Shown here: positions 7,473 to 15,494 of the stretch, piece after piece
Layout of the letters: each line of letters starts with the position of its first letter
How positions within the stretch are numbered: position 1 is the stretch's first letter
NCBI GenBank assembly: GCA_003158675.1
Contig: PMKN01000066.1
Location: 1-42,306, forward strand
Direction of reading: 5' to 3'
Length of the DNA: 42,306 nt
From: Chloroflexota bacterium
GTDB taxonomy: Bacteria > Chloroflexota > Limnocylindria > Limnocylindrales > CSP1-4
Notes under the pieces: generated by a model
Database searches by the model: none
What the model saw: the letters and a program-made list of their open reading frames with translations, nothing else
Told to the model about the DNA's origin: nothing
Translations under genes and position numbers: made by a program

Positions 7473-8975
7473 TCAGCCGGTCGGCGCGGCCTGGTTCTCG
7501 CGTCCCCGGCGAATCGCGCTGGCGAGGCCCCAGCCGCTTACGACGAGCGAGACCGCGAGCAAAACAGCGGACGATCCGAAGAAATCGGCGGCTGGCCCCA
7601 CGACCATGATCGGGAGCAGGCTCGAGACCGATACGAGCATGTTGAGGATGCCGAAGACTCTCCCCCGGACATCCTCGGGGAGCTCCTCCTGGAGCTGGGT
7701 TTGAGCGGAGATGGCGACGACGGCGTAGCAGATGCCCGACACGAACGCTATGGCGACCACCATCGAGACCAGCGAGAGAGCCTGATTGAGGTCCTGCAAG
7801 CTGACGGTGCCGGCCGTCGCAGCTATCTGGACGTTGAGGAAGTGCCAGATCGAGCCGAGGCCCGACAGCAAGGCGAGCAGGAGACCGAGCCCGATCAATC
7901 CCGCCTCGATGATCCGCCGCCTCGGGAAGTTGTGACCGTAGGCGTTGACGCCCAGGACGCCCGTGACGATGCCCACGCCGAGAGGCAGGACGACCACGAC
8001 CAGGCCCTTGTCGCCGAGCCCCAGGGACGTCTTGGCGAAGTCGGGGCCGAGCACGGCCAGGATGCCGATCAGCGCCCCGGTGACACCCATGTACGAGAGC
8101 GACCAGCCAACGTGGTGGTGCTCGCGGATGTAGGAGATGCCCTCGACTAACTGCCCAAACGTGCCCTTTACGGCCTTGCCCGCGACCACGACCGTATGAC
8201 CGGATGCGACTTTGGAGACCGGCCTCGGCAGGGCCGCCGGCAGCGAGAATGGGAGCGTCGAAGGCAGCAACGGCGGGGGCGGCTCCGGCGGCAGAGACGC
8301 CGGCAGGATCACGCAGAAGACGGCAGCGACGAAGTAGAGGGCGGCTACGATCAGGATCAGCGTCTGCGGGCCGGCGATGGCGATCACGAAGGGCCCGAAC
8401 AGGGCGAAGCCCAGCGCAAACGCCGCGTTAGAGGTCAGTGCGAAGAGGCCGTTGGCCGCCAGCAGCTGGGATCTCGGCACGACGAAGGGGATCATGGAGG
8501 CCTCGGCCGGGCCGAAGAACGTCGTGAGGGTCGAGACCAGGATCATCAGCAGGTACAGCAAGAGCAGGTTGCTGCTCACCAGGAACACCGCCACGAAGGC
8601 CACGCCGCGGAGCACGTTCGTGATGACCAGCACGAGTCGCTTGTCCACCCGGTCCACGAAGACGCCGGCGAGAGCAGAGAAGACGATCGCCGGAACCAGG
8701 AAGCACAGCAGAAGGACGCTGATGGCGATCTTGGAGCCGCTGTAGGTGGACGTGATGATGACGAGCAGGCCGAGCATGACCATGTTGCCCCCGACCTGGG
8801 TCGACAACTGGGCTAGCCACAAGAGCAAGAACGGCCGGTTGCGCAGCACCGCGATGCCGCCACCCTCAGGAGGGGCACCGGCGTCTCGCACGTTCGTTGT
8901 CGCTGTCTCAGGGGATGGGGTCGGCATTGAGATGAATCCGCCACTTCCATGGCCATTGGGGGTCGGTGGGTGCAT
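7473..8975 (-). CDS. MFS permease (MFS_3/enterobactin-exporter type)
   Basis: I take the ATG at 8975 (MHPPTPNGHG), with GGGAG about 7 bases upstream, giving 500 residues. After a hydrophilic 50-residue leader, LRNRPFLLLWLAQLSTQVGGNMVMLGL begins the first helix, followed by the loop motif AGVFVDRVDKRLVLVITNVLRG between helices 2 and 3, and FFGPAEASMIPFVVPRSQLLAANGL, which is typical of the MFS_3 branch. A long proline-rich loop (PPEPPPPLLP) separates the halves. About 12 helices are visible. Members export siderophores, macrolides or other drugs. It is transcribed away from the heliorhodopsin gene and shares that upstream region. The substrate is unknown. Confidence 0.85.
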   Translation of the reverse strand: MHPPTPNGHGSGGFISMPTPSPETATTNVRDAGAPPEGGGIAVLRNRPFLLLWLAQLSTQVGGNMVMLGLLVIITSTYSGSKIAISVLLLCFLVPAIVFSALAGVFVDRVDKRLVLVITNVLRGVAFVAVFLVSSNLLLLYLLMILVSTLTTFFGPAEASMIPFVVPRSQLLAANGLFALTSNAAFALGFALFGPFVIAIAGPQTLILIVAALYFVAAVFCVILPASLPPEPPPPLLPSTLPFSLPAALPRPVSKVASGHTVVVAGKAVKGTFGQLVEGISYIREHHHVGWSLSYMGVTGALIGILAVLGPDFAKTSLGLGDKGLVVVVLPLGVGIVTGVLGVNAYGHNFPRRRIIEAGLIGLGLLLALLSGLGSIWHFLNVQIAATAGTVSLQDLNQALSLVSMVVAIAFVSGICYAVVAISAQTQLQEELPEDVRGRVFGILNMLVSVSSLLPIMVVGPAADFFGSSAVLLAVSLVVSGWGLASAIRRGRENQAAPTG

Positions 8976-9072
8976 GGTATCTCCCAATTCGAGGCCTGGC
9001 GTGCTCCTATCTGGCACCCTGATCGGCTCCCTTGCTCGTCTGTCGCCACTTCCTCGAGGGCCACGAGAATGC

Positions 9073-9101
9073 TTCCCGAGGGAACCGATCGAGGCTAACC
9101 T
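9073..9101 (+). promoter_or_regulatory. Possible heliorhodopsin promoter with an operator-like dyad
   Basis: TAACCT at 9096-9101 fits a TAnnnT -10 element. Seventeen bases upstream, where the -35 would lie, is the near-palindrome TTCCC-GA-GGGAA (9073-9084). A weak -35 overlapped by a dyad suggests a regulator-dependent promoter. The assignment is tentative. Confidence 0.3.
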
Positions 9102-9116
9102 GAGGGGTCACGGTCG

Positions 9117-9147
9117 CGGGTCCAGCGACCCGGAAGCCTCCGGAGGC
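9117..9147 (+). promoter_or_regulatory. Two adjacent hairpins in the heliorhodopsin leader, the second covering the RBS
   Basis: The first hairpin has arms cgggtc (9117-9122) and gacccg (9127-9132) around a CAGC loop. Four bases later, gcctccggaggc (9136-9147) is a perfect 12-bp palindrome containing the GGAGG ribosome-binding site (9142-9146) of the gene starting at 9153. Pairing of the palindrome, within or between RNAs, would mask the site. I match it to no known riboswitch class. Confidence 0.4.
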
Positions 9148-9152
9148 CTCAC

Positions 9153-9980
9153 ATGAACGGAAATCTGGCCACAACTTCAATGACCACCGGCCAGGCAGCC
9201 ATCCCTCTCGACCGCTCGAACGCGCTGTTCCGCTGGAACGCCGTCCTGGCGGTGCTCCATTTCGTGCAGTTCGCGGCGATCCTGGCTCTGTCGTTTGCGA
9301 AGAGCCCCGTAGTCACGTCGCCGGTGGTCAGCACATACCTGCGCTTCGACCAGGCGACCAGCCACCTGGTCACCGCCCAGCGCTCGATCTGGGAGTTGCC
9401 CATCGGGCCGGCCGTGGCGTTGTTCTTCCTCATGAGCGCCCTGGCGCACTTCAGCATGGCCTTCCCCGCCCGGCGCTGGTACGAGGCTCATTTGGCCCGC
9501 GGCCAGAACCCGATTCGCTGGGTCGAGTACTCGTTCAGCTCGAGCGTGATGATCGTCGTCATCGCGGCCTTGGCAGGAGTTCAGGAAGTGGGCACGCTGA
9601 TCGCGATCTTCGGTGCAAACGCGGCGATGATCCTGTTCGGCTGGAGCATGGAGATCGCCAACGAGGGCCGCGAGCGGCCGCAGTGGCTGCACTACGTCTT
9701 CGGCTGCATCGCCGGTGCAGTGCCGTGGGTCGTCATCTTCGTGACGCTCCTGGTCTCGGCCACGGAGCCCGGATCTGCGCCGATCCCCGGCTTCGTGATC
9801 GCCATCTTCGCCACGCTCTTCGTCTTCTTCAACGGCTTCGCTATCAACATGGTGCTGCAGTATCGCAAGATCGGCCGCTGGCGCGACTACCTCTACGGCG
9901 AGCGCGCTTACATGCTGTTCAGCCTCATTGCCAAGTCACTGCTGGCCTGGCAGGTCTTCTTCGGAACATTGCGGCCCTGA
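9153..9980 (+). CDS. Heliorhodopsin
   Basis: The 275-residue, seven-helix protein matches heliorhodopsins rather than type 1 pump rhodopsins. The retinal Schiff-base lysine is K261 in SLIAKSLLAWQVFFGTL, and the counter-ion glutamate is E125 in NPIRWVEYSFSSSVMI, the two blocks that define the family. NGFAINMVLQYRKIGRW (helix 6/loop) and the ANEGRERPQWLHY loop are also typical. Heliorhodopsins sit inverted, with the N-terminus inside the cell, have slow photocycles and probably act as light sensors or regulators of partners rather than pumps. The ATG has GGAGG six bases upstream. Presence in a monoderm-type lineage agrees with the known distribution. A zinc-ribbon membrane protein follows in the same direction. 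Confidence 0.95.
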   Translation: MNGNLATTSMTTGQAAIPLDRSNALFRWNAVLAVLHFVQFAAILALSFAKSPVVTSPVVSTYLRFDQATSHLVTAQRSIWELPIGPAVALFFLMSALAHFSMAFPARRWYEAHLARGQNPIRWVEYSFSSSVMIVVIAALAGVQEVGTLIAIFGANAAMILFGWSMEIANEGRERPQWLHYVFGCIAGAVPWVVIFVTLLVSATEPGSAPIPGFVIAIFATLFVFFNGFAINMVLQYRKIGRWRDYLYGERAYMLFSLIAKSLLAWQVFFGTLRP

Positions 9981-10172
9981 TCCGCTCCACGACCGCCCCG
10001 AGCGACCAGGGCTAGGCCCGCCCGGCCGACCGGCGACCGCCTCCGCAATCCAGCCGGTGCCCGCCATCGGCGAATGCTATTCTGACTGGCGTTCGGTTTG
10101 TTGTGGACCCAACGATCCGAGGATGGTCAGTGATCGGCTCGGTCTCGAGGGCACGGGCCAGAGGAGGGACCC

Positions 10173-10691
10173 TTGACTATCACCGTCTATGGCGCGACGC
10201 ATTGCTCGCATTGCCAAGCGCGGCTCGACTACACGAAGAAGCGATTTGGCCCCCCGATCCTTGTCTGCTGGAAATGCAACGAGAAGATCGCCACGGGCGA
10301 CACCGAATGGGCCCAGTTCTCTGGCCCTGGCAAGGCCTGGCTGGCGACGCAGGAAATCCTGCTGCCTTCCTTTATCGCAATCCCGGGTCGGGTGCAGCGG
10401 ATCCTCTTCCTGCCCCTGGTAGCGCTGTTGCTGTGGCTCGTGTGTGCGATGCCGTTCATGTTGCCCTGGCTGACCCTCGATGGTCAGCTCTCGGCCCAGC
10501 CGCCTGTGGTGCAGGCGCTCGTCGAGGGGCTCGCCATTCTTGGGCTGTGCGTCTACCCGGCATTGATGCTGTGGCGCCTCAGCAAGATGGTCGCGCAGTC
10601 CAACGCATACACCGAGTCGGGCGCCATCCCCGTTACCCATGAATGGCACCAGGCGCACGGTCCGGTGGTCGGCGGGCGTCCGCTCTGGTAG
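10173..10691 (+). CDS. Zinc-ribbon, two-helix membrane protein
   Basis: The TTG start at 10173 is supported by GAGGAGGGA a few bases upstream and gives 172 residues. The N-terminus holds two Cys pairs, CSHC (residues 11-14) and CWKC (32-35), a likely zinc ribbon. Two hydrophobic helices follow: ILFLPLVALLLWLVCAMPFM at about 77-96 and a second around LAILGLCVYPALMLW. The TM pair and cytosolic ribbon suggest a membrane-tethered binding or regulatory protein. I do not recognise a named family. It lies 190 bases after heliorhodopsin on the same strand, so a shared transcript is possible, and it is followed by a strong hairpin. Confidence 0.7.
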   Translation: MTITVYGATHCSHCQARLDYTKKRFGPPILVCWKCNEKIATGDTEWAQFSGPGKAWLATQEILLPSFIAIPGRVQRILFLPLVALLLWLVCAMPFMLPWLTLDGQLSAQPPVVQALVEGLAILGLCVYPALMLWRLSKMVAQSNAYTESGAIPVTHEWHQAHGPVVGGRPLW

Positions 10692-10756
10692 GCGCCTTCC
10701 AGAGCGACGCGACTCGGTGGGAGTCTGGGCGGCGCGGGTCCACCGTAAAGGCGGAA

Positions 10757-10795
10757 AGAGCCCCCGCTGCCCGCCGTGTGACTCGCGGGGGCTCT
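10757..10795 (+). terminator. Strong 11-bp hairpin, probable transcription end
   Basis: agagcccccgc (10757-10767) pairs exactly with gcgggggctct (10785-10795) around a 17-base loop. It lies 65 bases after the zinc-ribbon gene and 126 before the next start. No T-run follows, so in this GC-rich genome it may be a U-less terminator or an RNA 3'-end stabiliser. Confidence 0.55.
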
Positions 10796-10920
10796 AATGG
10801 GACGGCCGCTCTGGGGAGATTTCTCGTCGCGGCCTGGAAGAACGGTCCATGCGATTACCGCGTCGGGTGCGGGCCGGGTGCCCGACGTCGGACGCCTCCC
10901 AGAGGCACAAGGAGCGAGTC

Positions 10921-11385
10921 ATGTCCTACGTCGTGGATTTCACCAACGTCTCGACTATCGGTCTGGAGTCATCTCCCGTGGCGCCCGCGCTCGCCGGCCT
11001 CCGGGCGAACGAGGCCCGCTACTTCAAGAACAAGTACGGCCACGACTTCACGGTCGAGTCGGCGGGCGAGGCCAAGGAGACCGTCGAGTGGGTGCACCGC
11101 ATCCTGCGGGAGGAGCGCGACCTCGTCATTTCGTCCCGCCCGCTCGAGGCGACGCTCTTCCAGGTCGAGAACGTCAAGTGGGCCTACGTCTTCTACGAAA
11201 ATGGCCTTTCGATCAACGCGTTGTACACGCTCGACGACGCAAAAAAGCGGGCGGTGGGGTTCAAGCTCGCGGACGGGATGGAAGTTCCCGCCGAGCTCGC
11301 CTCGCGGTTCAAGTTCGTCAGGCAGAAGTCCAAGCTGGCCGGCACCATCCGGGGTTCGTACTTCGTTATCAAGGGCGAGTACTGA
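10921..11385 (+). CDS. Conserved-looking protein of unknown function
   Basis: The ATG at 10921 follows AAGGAG at good spacing and gives 154 residues beginning MSYVVDFTNVSTIGLE. It is a soluble, charged protein without signal peptide or membrane helix. The middle alternates helix and strand (EAKETVEWVHRILREERDLV, then ENVKWAYVFYENGLSINAL), and the end is KLAGTIRGSYFVIKGEY. Codon use and ribosome-binding site argue it is real. I cannot assign it to a family. The gene stands alone between a hairpin upstream and a convergent methyltransferase gene downstream. Confidence 0.7.
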   Translation: MSYVVDFTNVSTIGLESSPVAPALAGLRANEARYFKNKYGHDFTVESAGEAKETVEWVHRILREERDLVISSRPLEATLFQVENVKWAYVFYENGLSINALYTLDDAKKRAVGFKLADGMEVPAELASRFKFVRQKSKLAGTIRGSYFVIKGEY

Positions 11386-11550
11386 TCTCGGCACGGACGG
11401 GACCCGGGGTCGAAATCCAGCTCCGTCGGGGCCCGACCGACCGCTCGAGGTGTTCGCGAAGCGGGCGCGTCCAAGCTGAAGGATGAATCCGTGCCCGCCG
11501 AGCTGGGTGGCGAGATCGGCCGCATTATCTGCCGTTCAAGGGCATCCCGG

Positions 11551-13020
11551 TCAGAGCCAGTGTGCGAGCAACACCGCGAGCGAGATCGCGAAGATCGCGA
11601 GCCACAGGATGGACAGCGCCGCTTCTGGTGCGCCTATGAGTGAGTGGGCGTCGATCGACTCCCTCGATCCGTCGGCGTAGATGATCTCGCCAGTCACTCT
11701 GACCGCCCGCCTCCGGATCTTGCGCGCCCGGGTCGACAGCCTCCGCTGGGCCAGGCTGAGAATCGCGGCCCCGAGGGCCGCCAGGACCGCCGGAACCGCA
11801 TGGGCGCCTGCTGCCGCGGCTGTCGCCAGGACGGGGAACGCCCCCCAGCCCAGCGCGAACCCCATGTCCGAGTGCACCGGCGGTACCTCGAACCCGTAGA
11901 GCAAGACGATCGACGCGCCGCCAATCACGAACGCTAGGAATAGCGGCCCGAACATCGTGGCCCCCACGAGACCGATCCCCACGGCCGCCAGCAGTGCCGC
12001 ACCGCCCATGGCGACGAGGATCGGCGATGGGATATCCGTGCGCAGTGGCCGTCCCTGGAGCTCGTCAAAGGCGTGCGAGCCGATCCCCACCGCGAGCCCG
12101 AACGCCACAAGAGCGCCGGCCACGGTTCTGGGATCTGGCGCCGGCGCAAGGGCGGCGCCTAATAGCACGTACGAGAGATGCCAGATCGTGTATGGCGGAT
12201 GCAAGAGCGTCCAGTAGTCGCGCCAGCCATGACCGCGGGCCGCATAGAACGCCGGCGCGAGTGAGGCCGAGGGCATGGCTGCGCCGGTGCGTGAGGCCCC
12301 CTTCGCGAACGGGGCGTCGGGCTTCGTGGCCCACATCACGACGCCGCCGCCAACACTCATCCGGCGCGTGTGCACGTCGCTGAGTCCCGCTGCGCGCCAG
12401 TACCCCTCCACGGTCCCTGGTGGATGGCGGGCGTAGAAGCGCTCGATGCTTGGACCCAGGAACGCCCCGACCGCCGACCATTTCTTCGAAACGAGACGGC
12501 CTGCGACGCGCAGCCCGATGCGCGTATACAGCCACCACGGGGCGCGCCAGATGCCACGCGGCAAACCAAACTCGACCATCGCGATGCGGCCGCCCGGCTT
12601 CACGACCCGGACCAGCTCCCGCATCGTCGCGGCAGGATCATCGACGTAGCGCAGGAGATAGGTGAAGGTCAGGTGGTCGAACGTGGCATCTGCGAATGGG
12701 AGGTGCTCGGCGCGTCCCTCGACGATGGTGTCGTAGACCCCTTCCCGAGTCCGGGCCACCCGTAGCATGTCCTCACTCTGATCGAGTCCCACCACGACGC
12801 AGCCGTATCGATCGTGGAGTGCCTGGGCGACCATGCCGGTCCCAGTTGCCACGTCGAGCAAGCGGTCTGTCGGTCGCGCGTCGATCGCGTCTACCAGGGC
12901 ACGCCTCCAGCGCGGATCCTGCCCGAGCGACAAGACGCTCGCTACACGGTCGTACGACCCGGCGATGCCAGTGAAGATGCGTCGCGGGTCATCAGCGCTC
13001 ACTGTGGCAGATTGGCACAT
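11551..13020 (-). CDS. UbiE-like SAM methyltransferase fused to a multi-helix membrane domain
   Basis: The 489-residue product has two halves. Residues about 10-240 are a class I methyltransferase of the UbiE/COQ5 style: RRIFTGIAGSYDRVASVLSLGQDPRWRR at the start, the SAM-binding motif LLDVATGTGMVAQAL near 54, GLDQSEDMLRVAR, and VKPGGRIAMVEFGLP near 142. Residues about 260-489 form a separate integral membrane domain with roughly six helices, opening with GWRDYWTLLHPPYTIWHLSYVLLG and the block GIGSHAFDELQGRPLRT, which looks conserved. UbiE enzymes methylate quinone precursors; fusion to a membrane part suggests a lipid or quinone substrate. The membrane half has no family I can name. The ATG at 13020 lacks a clear ribosome-binding site. 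Confidence 0.8.
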   Translation of the reverse strand: MCQSATVSADDPRRIFTGIAGSYDRVASVLSLGQDPRWRRALVDAIDARPTDRLLDVATGTGMVAQALHDRYGCVVVGLDQSEDMLRVARTREGVYDTIVEGRAEHLPFADATFDHLTFTYLLRYVDDPAATMRELVRVVKPGGRIAMVEFGLPRGIWRAPWWLYTRIGLRVAGRLVSKKWSAVGAFLGPSIERFYARHPPGTVEGYWRAAGLSDVHTRRMSVGGGVVMWATKPDAPFAKGASRTGAAMPSASLAPAFYAARGHGWRDYWTLLHPPYTIWHLSYVLLGAALAPAPDPRTVAGALVAFGLAVGIGSHAFDELQGRPLRTDIPSPILVAMGGAALLAAVGIGLVGATMFGPLFLAFVIGGASIVLLYGFEVPPVHSDMGFALGWGAFPVLATAAAAGAHAVPAVLAALGAAILSLAQRRLSTRARKIRRRAVRVTGEIIYADGSRESIDAHSLIGAPEAALSILWLAIFAISLAVLLAHWL

Positions 13021-13514
13021 CTATAGCCGCGATGGTCTGAGCTTGCGCGACCGCGAGCTCGCCAAATGGCGGTCCTTACCGCGATGGGCGGACGGGCGCA
13101 GCCGCGTCTTGATCTAGCTGATCGGTGAGGTCGTCGAGGTGGTGTACGGCGCTTATGTCGGCAGAAGCCTTGACGTCGTGATGAACCCGCCACACAATCT
13201 CGACAGCCTGGTCCGTTACCGGTAACGCGAGAGCTTCGTCGGCCACGTTACGAGGGCTTCGGACAGGTCAGGAAGGAGCGACGATGGGTTCGTGCGTCGG
13301 TGTGGGTCCGCCGACTGCCTGACTCTGTAGGGTCATCGGGGGACCCTGTGCTGGTTACGCCCGATCTCCCAGACCCGCTAATCGGGCTCGCGCCCCCTCA
13401 CCGACCAACGTAGGCGCGACGGTTCGGTCATATCTATGGAGCGGTGCAGTCCGCATGGCATCAAGCTGGAGCGGTGCGCTCGGCTTCGCAGGTAATCTGA
13501 GGAGAGCAACAGGA
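13021..13514. other. Intergenic regulatory region upstream of the ABC operon
   Basis: No supported gene lies in this divergent gap. It holds a 14-bp palindrome (13214-13227), two short stems (agggtc/gaccct at 13329-13347; gcccgat/atcgggc at 13359-13387), and an 11-bp direct repeat tggagcggtgc at 13437-13447 and 13467-13477, spaced 30 bases apart (about three helical turns). Together this looks like a regulator-rich promoter for the downstream sugar transporter. Confidence 0.45.
13214..13227. promoter_or_regulatory. 14-bp perfect palindrome, LacI-type operator candidate
   Basis: CGTTACCGGTAACG is its own reverse complement. Even symmetry with a central CpG is the usual form of LacI/GalR-family operators, which commonly govern sugar ABC transporters. 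It lies about 290 bases upstream of the lipoprotein gene. No LacI-type regulator is encoded in the window. Confidence 0.45.
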
Positions 13515-14564
13515 ATGAAGAGGCCTACATCCAGACCGGTGCTATTGGGAATGGCTTTGGCGTTGGCCGCGAGTGCTTGCGGCAGCAGCACCGCCACGCC
13601 GACCACAGCACCGACGAATGCCCCCGCTGCAACAGTGGCGCCTGCGGCGGGCGGCTCCGCCCAGTTCTGCACAGGCACCAAGATTACGTTCTTCCCCGGC
13701 GGAACCCCCGGTGGCAGCTTTGAGACGGTTGTCTACAACGGCGCCGTGGCCGCTGCGGCCGCCTTTGGACCCACCGTCTCCTATCAGTGGTCCGACTGGG
13801 ATCCCCAGAAGATGATCACGCAGTTCCAGCAGGCAGTGGCCACTAAGCCCGATGCCATCGCGGTCATGGGACACCCCGGCGATGCCGCGTTCGATCCGCT
13901 AATCAAGGACGCCACTTCGCAGGGCATCCTGGTCACGGTCATGAACACGGAGCTCCAGACGGCTGAAGCCACGTACGGCCTCGGATACACAGGCGCCGTG
14001 CTTCACGACGCCGGCGCTTCCCTCGCCAACGAGGCGATCAAGCGTGGTGGACTCAAGTCGGGCGACGAAGTCTTCGTTTGGGGTCTCGCCGCTCAGGCCG
14101 GCCGCGGCGACCGGACCAAGGGCATCACCGACGCGCTCACGGCCGCCGGCCTCAAGGTCGATTACCTCGAGATCGACGACGCCACCAACAAGGATCCGAA
14201 CGCGGGCGTTTCCACGTACACCGGATTCATGGCGGCTCACCCGAACATCAAGGGCATCTTCATCGATCACGGCAACCTGACCGCCGCGATCCCGACCTTC
14301 ATGAAGGCCGCCAACCAGGCCCCCGGCAGCCTCTTCGCCTCCGGCTTCGACATGTCCCCGGCGACGGTCCAGGGCATTCAGGGCGGCTACATCAACCTCG
14401 TCATCGACCAGCAAGAGTTCCTCCAGGGCTTCTTCGGCATCGAGCAGCTGTGCCTCGAGAAGAAGTACGGCTTTGGCGGCCTCTTCATCAACACCGGCGC
14501 GGGCTTCGTCGACAAGACCAACATCGACGCAATCGCGCCGCTCGTGACCCAGCAAATTCGCTAG
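13515..14564 (+). CDS. Sugar ABC transporter substrate-binding lipoprotein
   Basis: Starting at the ATG at 13515 (GAGGAG upstream), the 349-residue product has a lipoprotein signal, ALALAASACGSS, with the lipidated Cys near residue 22, and an Ala/Thr/Pro linker. The mature part is a periplasmic-binding-protein type 1 fold of the ribose/xylose class: KPDAIAVMGHPGDAAFDPLI, then GILVTVMNTE, VFVWGLAAQAGRGDRTKGITDAL, KGIFIDHGNLTAA, and the hinge YINLVIDQQEFLQGFFGI. It captures a sugar outside the membrane for import. The ATPase gene starts on the next base after its stop. The gene content downstream suggests an arabinoside or related ligand, but this is inference. Confidence 0.9.
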   Translation: MKRPTSRPVLLGMALALAASACGSSTATPTTAPTNAPAATVAPAAGGSAQFCTGTKITFFPGGTPGGSFETVVYNGAVAAAAAFGPTVSYQWSDWDPQKMITQFQQAVATKPDAIAVMGHPGDAAFDPLIKDATSQGILVTVMNTELQTAEATYGLGYTGAVLHDAGASLANEAIKRGGLKSGDEVFVWGLAAQAGRGDRTKGITDALTAAGLKVDYLEIDDATNKDPNAGVSTYTGFMAAHPNIKGIFIDHGNLTAAIPTFMKAANQAPGSLFASGFDMSPATVQGIQGGYINLVIDQQEFLQGFFGIEQLCLEKKYGFGGLFINTGAGFVDKTNIDAIAPLVTQQIR

Positions 14565-15494
14565 ATGTCTCAATCGGCTGCGAACGGCATGCCGACTGGC
14601 GAGCGCGAAAGCGCTCGCCAGTCGGCTTCATCTGAACAGATTCTCGCGGCCCTGGAGCCTGAGGCAGCCTCAGAAGCCGGGCCCCGGAAGCGCCTCGAGC
14701 TTCGTCACATCTCGAAGTCTTTCGGTGGCGTCCGCGTTCTGAAGGACGTAAACCTTGACCTCAACAGCAGCGAGGTCCTCGGGCTGCTCGGCGACAACGG
14801 CGCCGGCAAGTCAACTCTGATCAAGATCATCACGGGTGTCCATGGCGCGGACGAAGGTCAAATCCTGCTCGACGGCAAGCCGATCACCGGCCTCAACGTC
14901 CAGCGCGCCAGACAACTGGGGATCGAAACCGTATTCCAGGAGCGGGCTCTGGCCGACCAGCTGCCCCTGTGGCGGAATATCTTCATCGGCCGGGCCGAGT
15001 CGGGTCCGCTGGGGTTCCTCAAGGTAGGCGCCATGCGCCGCACCACGGCCGACCTGATGGGCGAATCGATGGGCTTCACATCCACTGTCCTGACGCCCAA
15101 TACGCCGGTTCAGGGCCTGTCTGGGGGCGAGCGACAAGGCCTTGCGATCGTGCGCGCTCTGCACTTCCATGCCGAAATCGTCATCCTCGACGAGCCGACC
15201 ATGGGTCTCTCCCTCAAGGAAACGGACAAGCTGATCCACTTTGTGGAAAGCATCCGGGCGGCCGGGAAGTCGGCGATCTTCATCGACCACAACATCTTCC
15301 ACGTGTACTCGGTATCCGATCGTATCGTGGTTCTGGATCGCGGCCGAATCGCCGGCCAGTTCGCTACGTCACGGTACTCACTGAACGAACTGATGGAGAT
15401 CATGCGAGAAGTCGCGTCAACGGGTAGCTACACGGAGAAGGAACGCTACCGCGACGTCGAGGGAGCCCCGACCAAGACGGAGGGCGAGCGATGA
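14565..15494 (+). CDS. Sugar ABC transporter ATPase subunit
   Basis: The 309-residue product is one ABC ATPase: RLELRHISKSFGGVRVLKDV from about residue 43, Walker A GDNGAGKST near 75-83, Q-loop in TVFQERALADQL, signature LSGGERQ near 185, Walker B EIVILDEPT and switch-loop FIDHN. One ATPase domain rather than two matches FrcA-type importers and unlike RbsA/XylG implies a homodimer. The ATG abuts the lipoprotein stop (TAGATG) but has no good ribosome-binding site, and the first 20 codons are occupied by a 16-bp hairpin; the true start may be later, before residue 43. It overlaps the permease start by ATGA. Confidence 0.9.
   Translation: MSQSAANGMPTGERESARQSASSEQILAALEPEAASEAGPRKRLELRHISKSFGGVRVLKDVNLDLNSSEVLGLLGDNGAGKSTLIKIITGVHGADEGQILLDGKPITGLNVQRARQLGIETVFQERALADQLPLWRNIFIGRAESGPLGFLKVGAMRRTTADLMGESMGFTSTVLTPNTPVQGLSGGERQGLAIVRALHFHAEIVILDEPTMGLSLKETDKLIHFVESIRAAGKSAIFIDHNIFHVYSVSDRIVVLDRGRIAGQFATSRYSLNELMEIMREVASTGSYTEKERYRDVEGAPTKTEGER
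14591..14626 (+). promoter_or_regulatory. 16-bp perfect hairpin with GAAA tetraloop at the lipoprotein/ATPase junction
   Basis: gccgactggcgagcgc (14591-14606) pairs base for base with 14611-14626 around GAAA, a stable GNRA loop. It begins 27 bases after the lipoprotein gene ends and lies inside the nominal ATPase N-terminus. In sugar importer operons, junction hairpins commonly terminate most transcripts or protect the 3' end, so that far more binding protein than ATPase is made. That role is inferred; the hairpin itself is directly visible. Confidence 0.75.

Noticed and set aside
12370-12765. Long plus-strand frame inside the methyltransferase gene
   Set aside because: Antisense shadow: arginine/proline-rich composition and no domain, while the opposite strand has clear methyltransferase motifs.
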